Shown: positions 9,323 through 19,268, counted from the first letter of the stretch. The stretch is 64,000 nucleotides of DNA from Phycisphaerae bacterium (GCA_016927755.1 JAFGLZ010000097.1:1-64000), one strand, 5' to 3'. The notes: generated by a model not told the origin, from the letters alone. Translations and numbers: made by a program.

Positions 9323-10891
9323 ATGGAACCGACGACAAATGGACCGGGTAGTGAGATCGGCGCGCCCGAGCTGTCTCGCAGGAAGAAACTCGCCATCGCG
9401 ATCGTCAACCCCCTGCTGAAGTACCTGCTGATCGCGATCACCGCCGCCGTCATCGTCTTGCTGCTTTGGGAAGGCATTCTGGCCGTCAAGAGCCCCTGCT
9501 TCCAGACCGACGACGAGTGGCAGGGCGCCCAGTTCATCGCGGGCCTCCGCCTGCTCCAGCATGAGCCGATCTACGCGGACTTCCACGAAGCGGGCGCCTA
9601 CTCCGTTCGCGGACCGCTCGTGCCGGTGCTCCTGGCCGCGGCGATGTGGCTCTTCGGCATCAAGCTCGTCGTCGTCAAGATCCTCGCCTTCGTCGCGTGC
9701 CTCGTCGCCCTGGTCGCGGTGGCGGTGGGGGGACGCCGCCTGGCCGACTCATGGTTCGCCGGCTTCGTCGCCGCCGGCGTCTTCGCGGCATCCTATCCCT
9801 TCGCGAACCGCTGGCACTTGGACATCCGTCCGGAGATCTTCGCGACCGCCTTTGCCGTCTTGGCCCTGCTGGTCGCCGACAAGCACGTCGCCGGCAAGTC
9901 AGGACGCCTCTCGCCGCTCCTCGTCGCGGCGCTACTGGCCCTGGCGGCTCTGTGCAAAGAGGATTTCGCCCTGCTGGCCCTGTTCTACATGGGCTTCGTA
10001 CTCGTCGCCTTCGGGTGGCGAGCCGCCCTGCTTGCCGCGGTCCCGACCGCCGCGATCTGGGCCGCGGCCATCCTGATCTTCAGCCGCGGCTCAGAGAGCT
10101 ACTGGGCAACCATGACCGCCGTGATCATCCTCCCGTTCCGTCCCCCCGCCAAGCTCTGGCCCATGTTCTCCTACCAGTACGGCACCTGGCAGGTCATCCC
10201 CGTGTTCCTGGCGATCGCATCCCTCTACGCCGCCCCCCGCGCCGATCTCCAAGGAGCTCGCCGCGCGTTCTGGATCGGATCCTACGTCATCGCCTTCCTG
10301 CTGGGCCTTATCCCCTTCGCGCAAGAAGGCGGCTACACGCAGTCCTTCCTCTTCTTCGCCGCGGTGACCGCCGTCCTCGGCCAGATCATCCTCTTCCACC
10401 CCAAGATCGGCGGCGGTGCCGAAGCCGCCCGCCACCTCGCAACGCCGCTGCTGGCGCCCATCATCTTCCTCGCCGTCCAGGCCGGCATCATGTCTCAGCT
10501 CCGCGAGGGCCCCCGAGTCGCCGACGTGCCCATCTCCGCCAAGTTCATCGAGATGAACAAAGGCAAGCGGATCTACTACCCCGCAAGGAACTACCTCACC
10601 TACCTCATCAAAGGCGAGTACTTCCCCTGCGACCTGCAAGCCGCCTACCTCAGCCTCGGCGGCGAAAAGCCCCCGAGGCAGTTGGCCCGAATGATCGAGA
10701 ACCAGGACTTCGATTGCATCATCGGCCGGTTCTGGAACGGCGACCTGCAGACCCTCTGTGAGAAGTACTACACCGACGTAAAGGACTACCGCCTGGGTCG
10801 CCTCAAGATCCTCGTGCCGACGAATCGCAAAGTGAACCTGTCCTTCTCGCCCGAAATGCGCTACGAGGGGCCGCGGCTCCTGAGGATGTAG
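9323..10891 (+). CDS. GT-C type polytopic membrane glycosyltransferase-like protein
   Basis: 522 aa with one N-terminal TM helix (about residues 25-47) followed by many more (roughly ten in total). Between TM1 and TM2 an extracytoplasmic loop carries DDEWQGAQFIAGLRLLQHEP and an ADFHEAGAY segment, the acidic-loop layout of GT39/ArnT-like enzymes that use polyprenyl-phosphate sugars. A C-terminal soluble domain of about 110 residues ends the protein. I infer a membrane glycosyltransferase of unknown substrate. The frame is open upstream through the MITE, but ATG 9323, with GAGGA 12 nt upstream, begins the first residues that look like protein. Its stop is followed within about 15 bp by a diverged family A element. 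Confidence 0.72.
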   Translation: MEPTTNGPGSEIGAPELSRRKKLAIAIVNPLLKYLLIAITAAVIVLLLWEGILAVKSPCFQTDDEWQGAQFIAGLRLLQHEPIYADFHEAGAYSVRGPLVPVLLAAAMWLFGIKLVVVKILAFVACLVALVAVAVGGRRLADSWFAGFVAAGVFAASYPFANRWHLDIRPEIFATAFAVLALLVADKHVAGKSGRLSPLLVAALLALAALCKEDFALLALFYMGFVLVAFGWRAALLAAVPTAAIWAAAILIFSRGSESYWATMTAVIILPFRPPAKLWPMFSYQYGTWQVIPVFLAIASLYAAPRADLQGARRAFWIGSYVIAFLLGLIPFAQEGGYTQSFLFFAAVTAVLGQIILFHPKIGGGAEAARHLATPLLAPIIFLAVQAGIMSQLREGPRVADVPISAKFIEMNKGKRIYYPARNYLTYLIKGEYFPCDLQAAYLSLGGEKPPRQLARMIENQDFDCIIGRFWNGDLQTLCEKYYTDVKDYRLGRLKILVPTNRKVNLSFSPEMRYEGPRLLRM

Positions 10892-10904
10892 CGGAACGAC
10901 CGCG

Positions 10905-11012
10905 TTGCTCTCAGCAGTGTTCGACAAAGCGACGAAGGTGGGGTGGCCCACCTCTTCAGAGGTGGGGGACTCGAATTCGAAAGGAAACTCGCGCCCCCCC
11001 GCGGTCAGAAAC
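10905..11012 (+). repeat. Hairpin element, family A, diverged copy
   Basis: The perfect stem CCCACCTCT/AGAGGTGGG with loop TC is at 10947-10966, preceded by AGCAGTGTTCGACA, a recognisable relative of the family left arm. The right half has diverged into an aactcgcgcc variant shared with the copy at 15842. It lies between the convergent ends of the GT-C gene and the fucosidase gene. Confidence 0.65.
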
Positions 11013-11013
11013 C

Positions 11014-12981
11014 CTACCGCTTCGGCCCCAGCCCCGGCGCACGAAACAAACCCAGCTCCCGAATCGTCGGATTCGCACGGCACCGGATAATCCTGAACCG
11101 AACCCGCGACGCCGTCACGTCGCCAAACCGGTCCAACTTCTTGTAACCCACCGTCGTGCCCTTGGCGATCTCCTTCCACTGACCGCCCTCCCACGCCTCC
11201 ACGACGTACCCCTCCACCCGCTGGCCGAGCGCGATCTGCTCCTGAATCATCGACCGGTTGAACGTCACCGCCCCCCCTAGATCCACCTCGATCCAGCCCT
11301 CATGCGCGCCCTCGTCCGCCGTCCAATACGTCCTCCCGTCGCCGTCGACGGCCTTGCCCGCCGCGTGCGCCCCATCGCCTCCATCGGCGCTACTGGCCGT
11401 CGCCCGCTTGCCCGTAAGTAGATTGACCTTGAACGTCTCGTCCAACGCCCGCCGCAACTCCTTCAACCGCGCCGCGTCGTTCTCGTGGATCAGACCCCGC
11501 CGGTCAGGAGGCACGTTGAGCAGCAATACCGAATTCCGACCGACCGACTTATAGTAGATGTCCAGCAGTTGCTCGAGCGTCTTGACCTGCTTGTCCTGCT
11601 TGGCGTGATAGAACCACCCCGGACGGATCGACACGTCGCACTCCGCCGGCCACCACACGTACTTCTTCCCCGGATGCTGCGTCGGACTGCCCTTCTGAAC
11701 GCTCCACTCCGTCTCCCGGGCCACGCCGCTCTCGTTGCCCACCCATCGAATGTCCGGCCCGCAGATCGCGATCAGCGCCTTCGGCTGAATCTCACGAACC
11801 ACCCCGTAGTACCCCGCCCAATCGTATACCTGCTTCTTGCCGTTGGGCCCCTCGCCGCACGCCCCGTCGAACCATACCTCCGTGACCTCGCCGTAACTCG
11901 TCAGCAGCTCCCGGAGCTGATTCTTGAAGTACTCGTTGTACACCGGCGAATCGCCGTAGCTCGGCTGGTTCCGGTCCCACGGCGACAGGTAGAAGCCGAA
12001 CTTGATGCCGCCCTCCCGACACGCGTCCGCCACCTCGCGAACCACGTCGCCCTTGCCGCCTCGCCACGGACTCCTCTTCACCGAATGCTCCGTGTACTTG
12101 CTCGGCCACAGGCAGAAACCGTCGTGGTGCTTCGCCGTCAGGATGAGCAGCTTCATCCCCGCCTCCTTGAAGACCCGCACCCACTGCCTGGCGTCCAACG
12201 CCGTCGGATTGAAGAGCGTCTCGTCCTCCTTGCCGTCCCCCCACTCCCTGTCCGTGAACGTGTTGATCGTGAAGTGAACGAAGCCGATGAACTCCAGCTC
12301 CTGCCACGCGATCTGCTGCGGGCTCGGGCGGACGGCGACAAGTTCCCCGCCGGCCTGCTCCTGCTCGCGACGACAAGCCTCCGGAAGATCCTTCGCCGGA
12401 ATGCTTGCCTGAAGCTCCACGTACTTGCCGGCCTCCGCCACGAGATCCGTCAGATCGCACACCACGTGATCCGCGTCGCCCTGCCGGTTGTCCACGATCC
12501 GCGGTGCGCCCCACAACGCATAATGCTCACCCAGAGAGTAAACCCCGAGCTCCAGCGAGACCTTCTTGCCGGCGAACGCCTTGAGATCGACCCGCGCGTC
12601 CTGCCACACCGCATCCTTGTGCCACTCGTAGAAGACCCGCTTGCCATCGACGACCACCCGATACAACACGCCGCGGTCCGAGCCGTGGTCGTCGCGGATG
12701 CCCATCGAGAACGCCAGCGCCGGCGCGGTCGTCCCGGTCAGATCGACCGTCACCTCGCCGATCACCCAACCGTTGACGCGCTCCTGTCCCTTCTTGTACG
12801 GCGGATGGGCGAAGAGGCTCTTCTTGGCCACGCCCTTGCACGTCGCCGCCGGCTGAACGACGAACTGAGCGCCATACCCGATGGGCTCGCGCTTCGCCGA
12901 ACCCTCGCTGGAACCACGCGACTCATCCATCGCCATCACGACCGTCAGACAAACGGACAAAGCAATCGTCGTTCGACTCAT
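11014..12981 (-). CDS. Exported GH29 alpha-L-fucosidase with NPCBM and F5/8C domains
   Basis: 655 aa with a short signal peptide. Residues about 30-175 resemble an NPCBM carbohydrate-binding domain (GYGAQF start, VVDGKRVFYEW). Residues about 215-520 are a GH29 barrel: FVHFTINTFTDREWGDG, LLILTAKHHDGFCLWPSKYT and the nucleophile segment EVWFDGACGEG (Asp near residue 370). Residues about 530-650 form a discoidin/F5-8C domain (ATASSADGG, AVDGDGRTYWTADEGAHEGW). I infer release of terminal fucose from extracellular glycans. ATG 12981 is preceded by AAGGAG at slightly long spacing. It is the first member of the glycan-degradation region. Confidence 0.88.
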   Translation of the reverse strand: MSRTTIALSVCLTVVMAMDESRGSSEGSAKREPIGYGAQFVVQPAATCKGVAKKSLFAHPPYKKGQERVNGWVIGEVTVDLTGTTAPALAFSMGIRDDHGSDRGVLYRVVVDGKRVFYEWHKDAVWQDARVDLKAFAGKKVSLELGVYSLGEHYALWGAPRIVDNRQGDADHVVCDLTDLVAEAGKYVELQASIPAKDLPEACRREQEQAGGELVAVRPSPQQIAWQELEFIGFVHFTINTFTDREWGDGKEDETLFNPTALDARQWVRVFKEAGMKLLILTAKHHDGFCLWPSKYTEHSVKRSPWRGGKGDVVREVADACREGGIKFGFYLSPWDRNQPSYGDSPVYNEYFKNQLRELLTSYGEVTEVWFDGACGEGPNGKKQVYDWAGYYGVVREIQPKALIAICGPDIRWVGNESGVARETEWSVQKGSPTQHPGKKYVWWPAECDVSIRPGWFYHAKQDKQVKTLEQLLDIYYKSVGRNSVLLLNVPPDRRGLIHENDAARLKELRRALDETFKVNLLTGKRATASSADGGDGAHAAGKAVDGDGRTYWTADEGAHEGWIEVDLGGAVTFNRSMIQEQIALGQRVEGYVVEAWEGGQWKEIAKGTTVGYKKLDRFGDVTASRVRFRIIRCRANPTIRELGLFRAPGLGPKR

Positions 12982-13061
12982 GACTCATCACCACTCCTTC
13001 AGGTTTCCACCAAACTGATAGTAAGTCTCCCTCCCCCAGCCCACAAGCCACCGCGACCCCC

Positions 13062-13121
13062 CCGCGTAGCACGGGCGTCTCGCCCGTGACCCTTCCCCGT
13101 AACGCAGGCATCCCTGCCTGC
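13062..13121 (+). repeat. Two tandem REP-like hairpins
   Basis: GTAGCACGGGCGTCTCGCCC (stem CACGGGCG...CGCCCGTG) is followed by GCAGGCATCCCTGCCTGC at 13104-13121 (7-bp stem). Both belong to short palindromes recurring through the window, and they sit directly upstream of a family A core. Confidence 0.6.
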
Positions 13122-13245
13122 CCGGGTGCCCCATCGCTTCAGCGGTGGGGTAGGCGAATTCAATCGAGGATCTGTGTCCCCACATCAGCAAGACAGAACA
13201 TCCATCCAACGTGACCAGCAAATCCCCTGTTCATTCCAAGCCGAA
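13122..13245 (+). repeat. Hairpin element, family A, diverged copy
   Basis: The core CCCATCGCTTCAGCGGTGGG is at 13130-13149. The right arm (TGTGTCCCCACATCAGC, later CTGTTCATTC) still aligns with the full-length copies, but no clear terminal repeats remain. Confidence 0.6.
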
Positions 13246-13298
13246 AACAGGTTAACCTGCCGCCGTACACACCAGGACCCTATGTCCGGAGAACCCAC

Positions 13299-15818
13299 AT
13301 GAAACCCAGAACGCACGCACACCTCGGACGAGCCCTGCCCCTCACGCCTCTATGCCTGATCGTCGGCTGCCAATCCGCGCCCGCTCAATCCTCCTCCCCC
13401 GCCGCCCCGACCGACCTGGGCGCCGCCATCCGCCTCCTCGACAGAGCAACCCCGACCGCCGGCCCCGACCATCCCGGCAACGTCTTCCTGTCCGGCCAAG
13501 ACGTCTCGCTCTCGGTGCCCGCCGGCCTGGCCAAAGCCACACAATGGCGCATCCTCGATGATCGCGGCAACGTCACTGCCAAGGGCCGGCTCGCCGCCGC
13601 ACAGCAGAACACCCCCCGCCAACTCGCCGCCGGAAAGCTCGGCATCGGCTGGTACCGCGTCGAATTCCTCGACCCCGCCGGGAACCGCCTCGATTCGACG
13701 ACCACGGCCATCTTGGCACGCCCCGTCGTCCCCGTCTCGCAGGACTCCCCCATCTGCATCGATACCGCGACCGCCTGGTTCGCGCGGAACAACCCCCGCA
13801 AGCAGGCCGACTTCTGTCTGCTCGCATCCCTCGCCGGAGCGAACTGGATCCGAGACCGTCTGACCTGGTCCGCCCTGGAGCCCAAACCCGCCGAGTTCAC
13901 CACGAGCACCACGAACTACGACACGTCCGCCGACGCCGCCGTGCGATTCGGGCTCAAGTCGCTCCAGGTCTTCCACGGCATCCCCAACTGGGCGACGGCG
14001 CCCGACCTGGACGGCGATCTTGCCCCCAAACGCTACCCGCGCGATCTCCGCGCGCTCCACCGCTTCTGCAAGGAAATGGCCAAACGATACAAAGGTCGCC
14101 TCCTGGCCTGGGAGCCCTGGAACGAGGCCAACATCGACCCGTTCGGAGGACACACCATCGACGAGATGTGCACCCTCCAAAAAGCCGCCTACCTGGGCTT
14201 CAAGGCCGGCGACCCGAACGTCCTCGTCTGCTGGAACGTCTTCGCCGGCGCGGGCGGGCCCCGTCACACCGGCGGCATCCTCGCCAACGAGACTTGGCCC
14301 TACTTCGAAACCTTCAACATCCACTCCTACCAACGACCCGACGGCTACGACAGCCAGTTCAAATACGCCCGTCAGGCAGCCGCCGGCCGCCCCCTCTGGC
14401 TCACCGAGTGCGGCGTCCGACTCCCCGCCAAGACCAAGCCCCCGTGGGGCGACATGACCCCCGAGGACGAGATCCGGCAGGCCGAGTTCATCGCGCACAG
14501 CTACGCAGCCAGCCTCTTCGCCGGCGTTAACCGCCACTTCTTCTTCATCCTCGGAAACTACATCGAGCGCGGCGTCCAGTTCGGCCTGCTCCGCCACGAC
14601 CTGACGCCCCGTCCCGGCTACGTCGCCTTCGCCGCCCTCGGACGATTCCTCGCCGGAGCCCGATGCCTCGGACGCGTCCCCACCCCCGACGTCCCGGACG
14701 CCCGGGTCTACGCGTTCAGCGCCCGACCCGACGGCAAACCGAACGACGTCCTCATCGCCTGGTCGAACAAGCCCGTCCACTGGCCCCTCCAGAGCGAGCT
14801 GGGCATCCAGGCCGCATACGACTACCTCGGGCGCGCGATCGACCGTGGCGCTCCCAAACAGTTGACCCCCGCGTCCGTGTTCCTGCTGCTCCCCTCGGGC
14901 CAGGCCGCCGCCAAGCTCCCCCTCAAACCGCCCTCGCGCGTCGACCCCCCGCGCGACGGAAAGCCATGCCCCGTCGTGCTCCAGTTGAGCCTGCCGCAAG
15001 CGACGACGCGCCTCGGCGTCCAAGCCCACGAGGTCGATGCCGGCACGGACCAACCCCTCCCCCTCTTCGCCTACAACTTCAGCGACCGACCACTCCAGGG
15101 AACCGTCACCCTCGCCTCCGCGCCGAAAGCGTGGCAACTGACCCCGCAGCGGCAATCGATCGAAATCCCCCCCTCAGACCGCCGCCCGATCGAGATGGCG
15201 CTCCACATCCCGCCGAATCATCGCAGCGCCCTCCTGGGCGACGAAATCAAGCTCCGCGGCGACTTCGGCCAGGCAGGCCACACAATGCTGGCGTTTCGAC
15301 TCATCGCCGCCCCGTCGAAACTCCAACCCGCCACCACCAAACCCCTGAAAGCCGCCAACGACCCGGGTCGATGGAAAGACAACATCGTCGGCGGCGCCAC
15401 CATGCAACACGGCCCCGCGCCCGACGGCGGCGTCCGCTTCGAGATGCACTTCGGCCAGTCCGATCCATGGGGATACCCGCGCCTAGACCTCCGACCCGAC
15501 GAACACCCGGACCCATCGATCGACGGACTCGCGCTGACCGTTCAGCTCCTCGAAGGCCATGGCGACGTCCGAGTCCAGTTCATCGAGGAGGGTGGCTCTG
15601 CCTACGTCGCGAAGGTCCAGTTCGACCCCTCGAAACGAGAGCCCCAGCGGGCCCTGGCCCTCTTCCAAGAAGCCGAGTACGGATCCTATTCCAAGCCCGA
15701 CGCCAACAACCGGCTCGATCCAGACCAGATCCGAACCGTCCTCGTCGGAATCAACGCCAAGCGAGACTCCACCGTCAAAATGACCGTCCGAGACCTCGCA
15801 TGGGTCGGCTTCCGCTAA
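13299..15818 (+). CDS. Lipoprotein glycoside hydrolase, GH-A clan-like
   Basis: 839 aa. The lipobox LIVGC near residue 24 marks an outer- or inner-membrane-anchored lipoprotein. A TIM-barrel hydrolase of the GH-A type (GH39/GH5-like) spans about 150-480. WEPWNEANI near residue 275 supplies the likely acid/base Glu, and WLTECGV near residue 368 the nucleophile Glu. Beta-rich domains follow to the C-terminus (about 560-839). I infer hydrolysis of an extracellular polysaccharide; the exact family cannot be fixed by eye. ATG 13299 has GGAG 8 nt upstream. Same strand as the next two hydrolase-like genes, but the 200-bp gaps holding hairpin elements argue against one compact operon. Confidence 0.8.
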   Translation: MKPRTHAHLGRALPLTPLCLIVGCQSAPAQSSSPAAPTDLGAAIRLLDRATPTAGPDHPGNVFLSGQDVSLSVPAGLAKATQWRILDDRGNVTAKGRLAAAQQNTPRQLAAGKLGIGWYRVEFLDPAGNRLDSTTTAILARPVVPVSQDSPICIDTATAWFARNNPRKQADFCLLASLAGANWIRDRLTWSALEPKPAEFTTSTTNYDTSADAAVRFGLKSLQVFHGIPNWATAPDLDGDLAPKRYPRDLRALHRFCKEMAKRYKGRLLAWEPWNEANIDPFGGHTIDEMCTLQKAAYLGFKAGDPNVLVCWNVFAGAGGPRHTGGILANETWPYFETFNIHSYQRPDGYDSQFKYARQAAAGRPLWLTECGVRLPAKTKPPWGDMTPEDEIRQAEFIAHSYAASLFAGVNRHFFFILGNYIERGVQFGLLRHDLTPRPGYVAFAALGRFLAGARCLGRVPTPDVPDARVYAFSARPDGKPNDVLIAWSNKPVHWPLQSELGIQAAYDYLGRAIDRGAPKQLTPASVFLLLPSGQAAAKLPLKPPSRVDPPRDGKPCPVVLQLSLPQATTRLGVQAHEVDAGTDQPLPLFAYNFSDRPLQGTVTLASAPKAWQLTPQRQSIEIPPSDRRPIEMALHIPPNHRSALLGDEIKLRGDFGQAGHTMLAFRLIAAPSKLQPATTKPLKAANDPGRWKDNIVGGATMQHGPAPDGGVRFEMHFGQSDPWGYPRLDLRPDEHPDPSIDGLALTVQLLEGHGDVRVQFIEEGGSAYVAKVQFDPSKREPQRALALFQEAEYGSYSKPDANNRLDPDQIRTVLVGINAKRDSTVKMTVRDLAWVGFR

Positions 15819-15841
15819 CCCCCCCGCGCCCGAAACTCATG

Positions 15842-15930
15842 CCGCGTGCCCCATCGCTTCAACGGTGGGGAACACGAATTCAATAGAGAGCTCGCGCTCT
15901 CACTTCCGGGAAGGTCCACGCACCCAGAAC
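15842..15930 (+). repeat. Hairpin element, family A, diverged copy
   Basis: The core is at 15850-15869 with one stem mismatch (AACG instead of AGCG). The right arm carries the gagctcgcgctct variant. Confidence 0.55.
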
Positions 15931-16027
15931 CCGCACCGCAAAAACCCCAACCCAACCACTGGACACCCGCCCCCATTCCGACGACATTCATCATTCCCCA
16001 CGAACTTCAGAAAGGAGGTCACCACAC

Positions 16028-17524
16028 ATGACACGACATCGAGCACTCTTCATCGGAGGTCTCATCATGGTCGCCGGCGCCACGGCAAATCGACCCGCCG
16101 AGGCCGCCGAGCCCATCGACATCGGCGCTCGCCTCGAGCTCATGGTCGACGACTACCTCATCGATCGCATGACCGGCGGCGCCGAGCTCCTCCTGCATCA
16201 CCCGACCCCCCGAGAGATCGTCATCAATCACGACGCCCCCTGGGAGGGCAGCGGCGGCGGCTATCACGCCATCTTCCGCGACGGCGATATCGTCCGTATG
16301 TACTACCACGCCTGGCAAATCACCGTGGCCCACAAGAAACTCACCGAGCCTCACCCCATCTACACCGGCTACGCCGAAAGCAAGGACGGCATCCACTGGA
16401 CCAAGCCGAACCTCGGGCTCTTCGAAATCAACGGAACCAAGAACAACAACATCGTCTGGATCAAAGAGAGCGCCCACGACTTCACGCCCTTCAAGGACGC
16501 CAACCCCAACTGCGCGCCCGACGCCAAATACAAGACCGTTGCCTGTGCCAAAGGCGGGCTCTACGCCTTCAAGTCCCCAGACGCCATCCACTTCTCGCCC
16601 ATGGGCGACAAGCCCGTCATGACCGGATGCCCCTTCGATACGCAAAACGTCGCCTTCTGGGACACCGTCCGAAAGGAATACCGCGCGTACGTCCGAGACT
16701 TCGACAAGGGATGCCGCGGCATCAAGACCGCCACCAGCAAGGACTTCATCCACTGGACCACCCCCGTCTGGATCCAGTTCCCCGGCGCCCCCAGAGAGCA
16801 GCTCTACACCAACCAGGTCTGCCCCTACTACCGCGCCCCGCACCTCTTCATCGGCTTCCCCTCGCGCTACATCGAACGAGGCTGGTCCGACTCCATGAAG
16901 GCCCTGCCCGAGCTCGAGCACCGCCAGTTCCGTGCCAGCGCACACGTCCGCTACGGCACCGCCATCACCGAAGGACTCCTCATGACCAGCCGAGACGGGC
17001 TGACCTTCAAGCGATGGGGCGAGGCCTTCCTCCGCCCGGGGCCCGAACGCCCCGGCGAGTGGAAGTACGGCGACAACTACATCGCATGGCACGTCGTCGA
17101 GACCGACCCCTTCCTCCCCGGCGCGCCAAGGGAACTGTCCCTCTACGCCACCGAGGGCTACTGGACCGGAACCAGCAGCCAACTCCGCCGATACACCCTA
17201 CGAATCGACGGCTTCGTGTCCGTCAATGCCCCCCTCAGCGGCGGCGAGTTCGTTACCAAGCCCCTCACCTTCACCGGCGCCAAGCTCGTCCTGAACTTCT
17301 CCACCTCCGTGGCCGGCGGCATCTGCGTCGAGATCCAGACGCCCGACGGCAAACCCATTGACGGCTACGCCCTCGCCGATTGCTCCGAGGTCTTCGGCGA
17401 TGCCATCGACCGCCTCGTCACCTGGAAAGGCGGCGGCGACGTCTCCAAGCTCGCCGGAAAACCCGTCCGCCTCCGCTTTGCCCTAAAGGACGCCGACCTG
17501 TACTCACTACAGTTCCGCCCCTAG
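16028..17524 (+). CDS. Exported five-bladed beta-propeller glycosidase-like protein (copy 1)
   Basis: 498 aa with signal peptide (about 1-26). The repeated DGI/SPDAIHFSP-type strands, AESKDGIHWTKPNLGLFE, ATSKDFIHWTTPVW and YYRAPHLFIGFPSRYIERGW mark the GH43/GH32-like propeller superfamily, in a subgroup usually left as hypothetical in planctomycetes. A C-terminal beta-sandwich ends in LKDADLYSLQFRP. The ribosome site AAAGGAGGTC (16011-16020) is an almost full match to the anti-SD. It is a tandem paralog of the gene at 17729, with an almost identical C-terminus. The TAG stop is also the first triplet of a dispersed TAGCGCC repeat. The substrate is unknown; given the neighbours I infer a glycan. 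Confidence 0.75.
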   Translation: MTRHRALFIGGLIMVAGATANRPAEAAEPIDIGARLELMVDDYLIDRMTGGAELLLHHPTPREIVINHDAPWEGSGGGYHAIFRDGDIVRMYYHAWQITVAHKKLTEPHPIYTGYAESKDGIHWTKPNLGLFEINGTKNNNIVWIKESAHDFTPFKDANPNCAPDAKYKTVACAKGGLYAFKSPDAIHFSPMGDKPVMTGCPFDTQNVAFWDTVRKEYRAYVRDFDKGCRGIKTATSKDFIHWTTPVWIQFPGAPREQLYTNQVCPYYRAPHLFIGFPSRYIERGWSDSMKALPELEHRQFRASAHVRYGTAITEGLLMTSRDGLTFKRWGEAFLRPGPERPGEWKYGDNYIAWHVVETDPFLPGAPRELSLYATEGYWTGTSSQLRRYTLRIDGFVSVNAPLSGGEFVTKPLTFTGAKLVLNFSTSVAGGICVEIQTPDGKPIDGYALADCSEVFGDAIDRLVTWKGGGDVSKLAGKPVRLRFALKDADLYSLQFRP

Positions 17525-17574
17525 CGCCCTCGTCGGTGAGCGGGTCCCGAGAGGCACGCAGGCTTCCAGCCTGC
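17522..17574 (+). repeat. TAGCGCC-headed REP element
   Basis: It begins with the stop codon of the preceding gene (TAGCGCC...TCGGTGAGCGGGT) and runs to the hairpin GCAGGCTTCCAGCCTGC at 17558-17574. It is the same head and hairpin as at 19199-19253 and 31269-31325. Confidence 0.7.
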
Positions 17575-17588
17575 GTCTGAGTCCTGAC

Positions 17589-17642
17589 CGGGTGGCCCAT
17601 CGCTTCAGCGGTGGGGAACCCGAATTCACTGAGGTCGTAGAA
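17589..17642 (+). repeat. Hairpin element, family A, short copy
   Basis: GGGTGGCCCA leads into the core CCCATCGCTTCAGCGGTGGG (17596-17615) and the usual GAATTC tail. The right arm is not recognisable. Confidence 0.6.
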
Positions 17643-17728
17643 GAGTGCCTCAACCCAAGTAATCCTTCGCGACGTCCTCGCCGCGATGAGCCGGGCCGAC
17701 TCGACCCGCACGAACAGAAAGGTGTGAC

Positions 17729-19201
17729 ATGATCCTCCAAGCCCTGATCACCGTGCTCTCAACCACCATCCCCGCCTCCCCCCCGATCGACGTCGCCTCG
17801 CGCCGACAGCTCTTCGTCGATCGATACCTGATCGACACGATGCACGGCGCGGAACTCAGGCTCCACCACCCGACCCCCCGCGAGATCGCCATCGTCCACG
17901 ACAGGCCGTGGGAAGGCAGCGGCTGCGCCTACATGACCGTCTTCAAGGACGCCGACACATACCGCATGTACTACCGCGGCGCCCACGGCGTCTACACGCC
18001 CGGCAAGTTCGAGAGCCCCCACGAAGAGGTCACCTGCTACGCCGAAAGTAAGGACGGCAAACGCTGGACCAAACCGGACCTCGGCCTCTTCGACTTCCAA
18101 GGCTCCAAGAGCAACAACATCATCCTGACCCCGAGCGTGTGCAAACACGCCGCGCATAACTTCTGCCCACTCCCCGACGCCAGACCCGGTGTACCCGCCG
18201 ACGAGCGATACAAGGCCCTCGGCGGCGTGAGCGGCGGCGCGTACGCCTTCGTCTCCCCAGACGGCATCCACTGGAAGATGCTCGGCGACAAGCCCGTCCT
18301 CACCGCGGGCGCCTTCGACTCCCAGAACCTCGCCTTCTGGGACGCCGTCGCCGGCGAGTACCGCGCCTACTTCCGCGACTTCCGCGACGGCCGCGACATC
18401 AAGATGGCCACATCCAAAGACTTTCGTAAGTGGTCCGAGCCCGTCTGGCTCGAGTACTCCCCCGCCCGGTCCGCCGAGCTCTACACCAACCAGATCCTCC
18501 CCTACTACCGCGCGCCCCACCTCTACCTCGGATTCCCCACCCGATACATCGACCGAGGCTGGTGCCCCTCCACCAAGGCCCTGCCCCAACTCGAATACCG
18601 AAAGATCCGCGGCAGCAAGTCCCAACGCGAGGGAACCGCTCTGACCGATGGAATGTTCATGTCCAGCCACGACGGCCTGCAGTTCAACGTCTGGCCCGAG
18701 TCATTCATCCGTCCCGGCCTGCGATTCAAGGACAACTGGTTCTACGGCGACAACTACCAGAACCTCGGCCTCGTCGAGACCGCATCCGACGTCGACGGAG
18801 CCCCCGACGAACTGTCCATCTACGTCCTCGAATCCGCCGCCCAGGGCGAGAACTGCTGGCACCGCCGATTCACCCTCCGCATCGACGGTTTCGTCTCCGT
18901 CGCCGCCCCAATGGCCGGCGGCCAAATGATCACCAAGCCCATCGTCTTCCAGGGAAAACAGCTCACCCTCAACTTCTCCACCTCCGCCGCCGGAAGCATC
19001 CGTGTCGAGATCCAAGACGCCATCGGACATCCCATCAAAGGCTTCGCCCTGGCCGATTGTCCCGAGATCTTCGGTGATGACCTCGAACGCCCCGTCGCCT
19101 GGAACAACGGCGGCGACCTCACCCCCCTCGCCGGAAAACCCGTCCGCCTCCGCTTCACACTAAAGGACGCCGACTTGTACTCACTGCAGTTCCGCCCCTA
19201 G
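17729..19201 (+). CDS. Exported five-bladed beta-propeller glycosidase-like protein (copy 2)
   Basis: 490 aa. Tandem paralog of the gene at 16028, collinear throughout: HHPTPREIAIVHDRPWEGSG, AESKDGKRWTKPDLGLFD, YYRAPHLYLGFPTRYIDRGW and the C-terminal LKDADLYSLQFRP are shared with small changes. Its signal peptide is shorter (about residues 1-17). The ribosome site AAAGGTG is about 7 nt upstream. Gene and 3' flank appear to have been duplicated together, because about 60 bp after both stops also match. Probable extracellular glycan-processing enzyme of unknown specificity; neither copy shows a frameshift. Confidence 0.75.
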   Translation: MILQALITVLSTTIPASPPIDVASRRQLFVDRYLIDTMHGAELRLHHPTPREIAIVHDRPWEGSGCAYMTVFKDADTYRMYYRGAHGVYTPGKFESPHEEVTCYAESKDGKRWTKPDLGLFDFQGSKSNNIILTPSVCKHAAHNFCPLPDARPGVPADERYKALGGVSGGAYAFVSPDGIHWKMLGDKPVLTAGAFDSQNLAFWDAVAGEYRAYFRDFRDGRDIKMATSKDFRKWSEPVWLEYSPARSAELYTNQILPYYRAPHLYLGFPTRYIDRGWCPSTKALPQLEYRKIRGSKSQREGTALTDGMFMSSHDGLQFNVWPESFIRPGLRFKDNWFYGDNYQNLGLVETASDVDGAPDELSIYVLESAAQGENCWHRRFTLRIDGFVSVAAPMAGGQMITKPIVFQGKQLTLNFSTSAAGSIRVEIQDAIGHPIKGFALADCPEIFGDDLERPVAWNNGGDLTPLAGKPVRLRFTLKDADLYSLQFRP

Positions 19202-19253
19202 CGCCCTCGTCGGTGAGCGGGTGCCGCGGCCGTAACGCAGGCTTCCAGCCTGC
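19199..19253 (+). repeat. TAGCGCC-headed REP element
   Basis: Starts at the TAG stop of the preceding gene. The hairpin GCAGGCTTCCAGCCTGC is at 19237-19253. Confidence 0.7.
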
Positions 19254-19268
19254 ATCTGAGTTGCGACT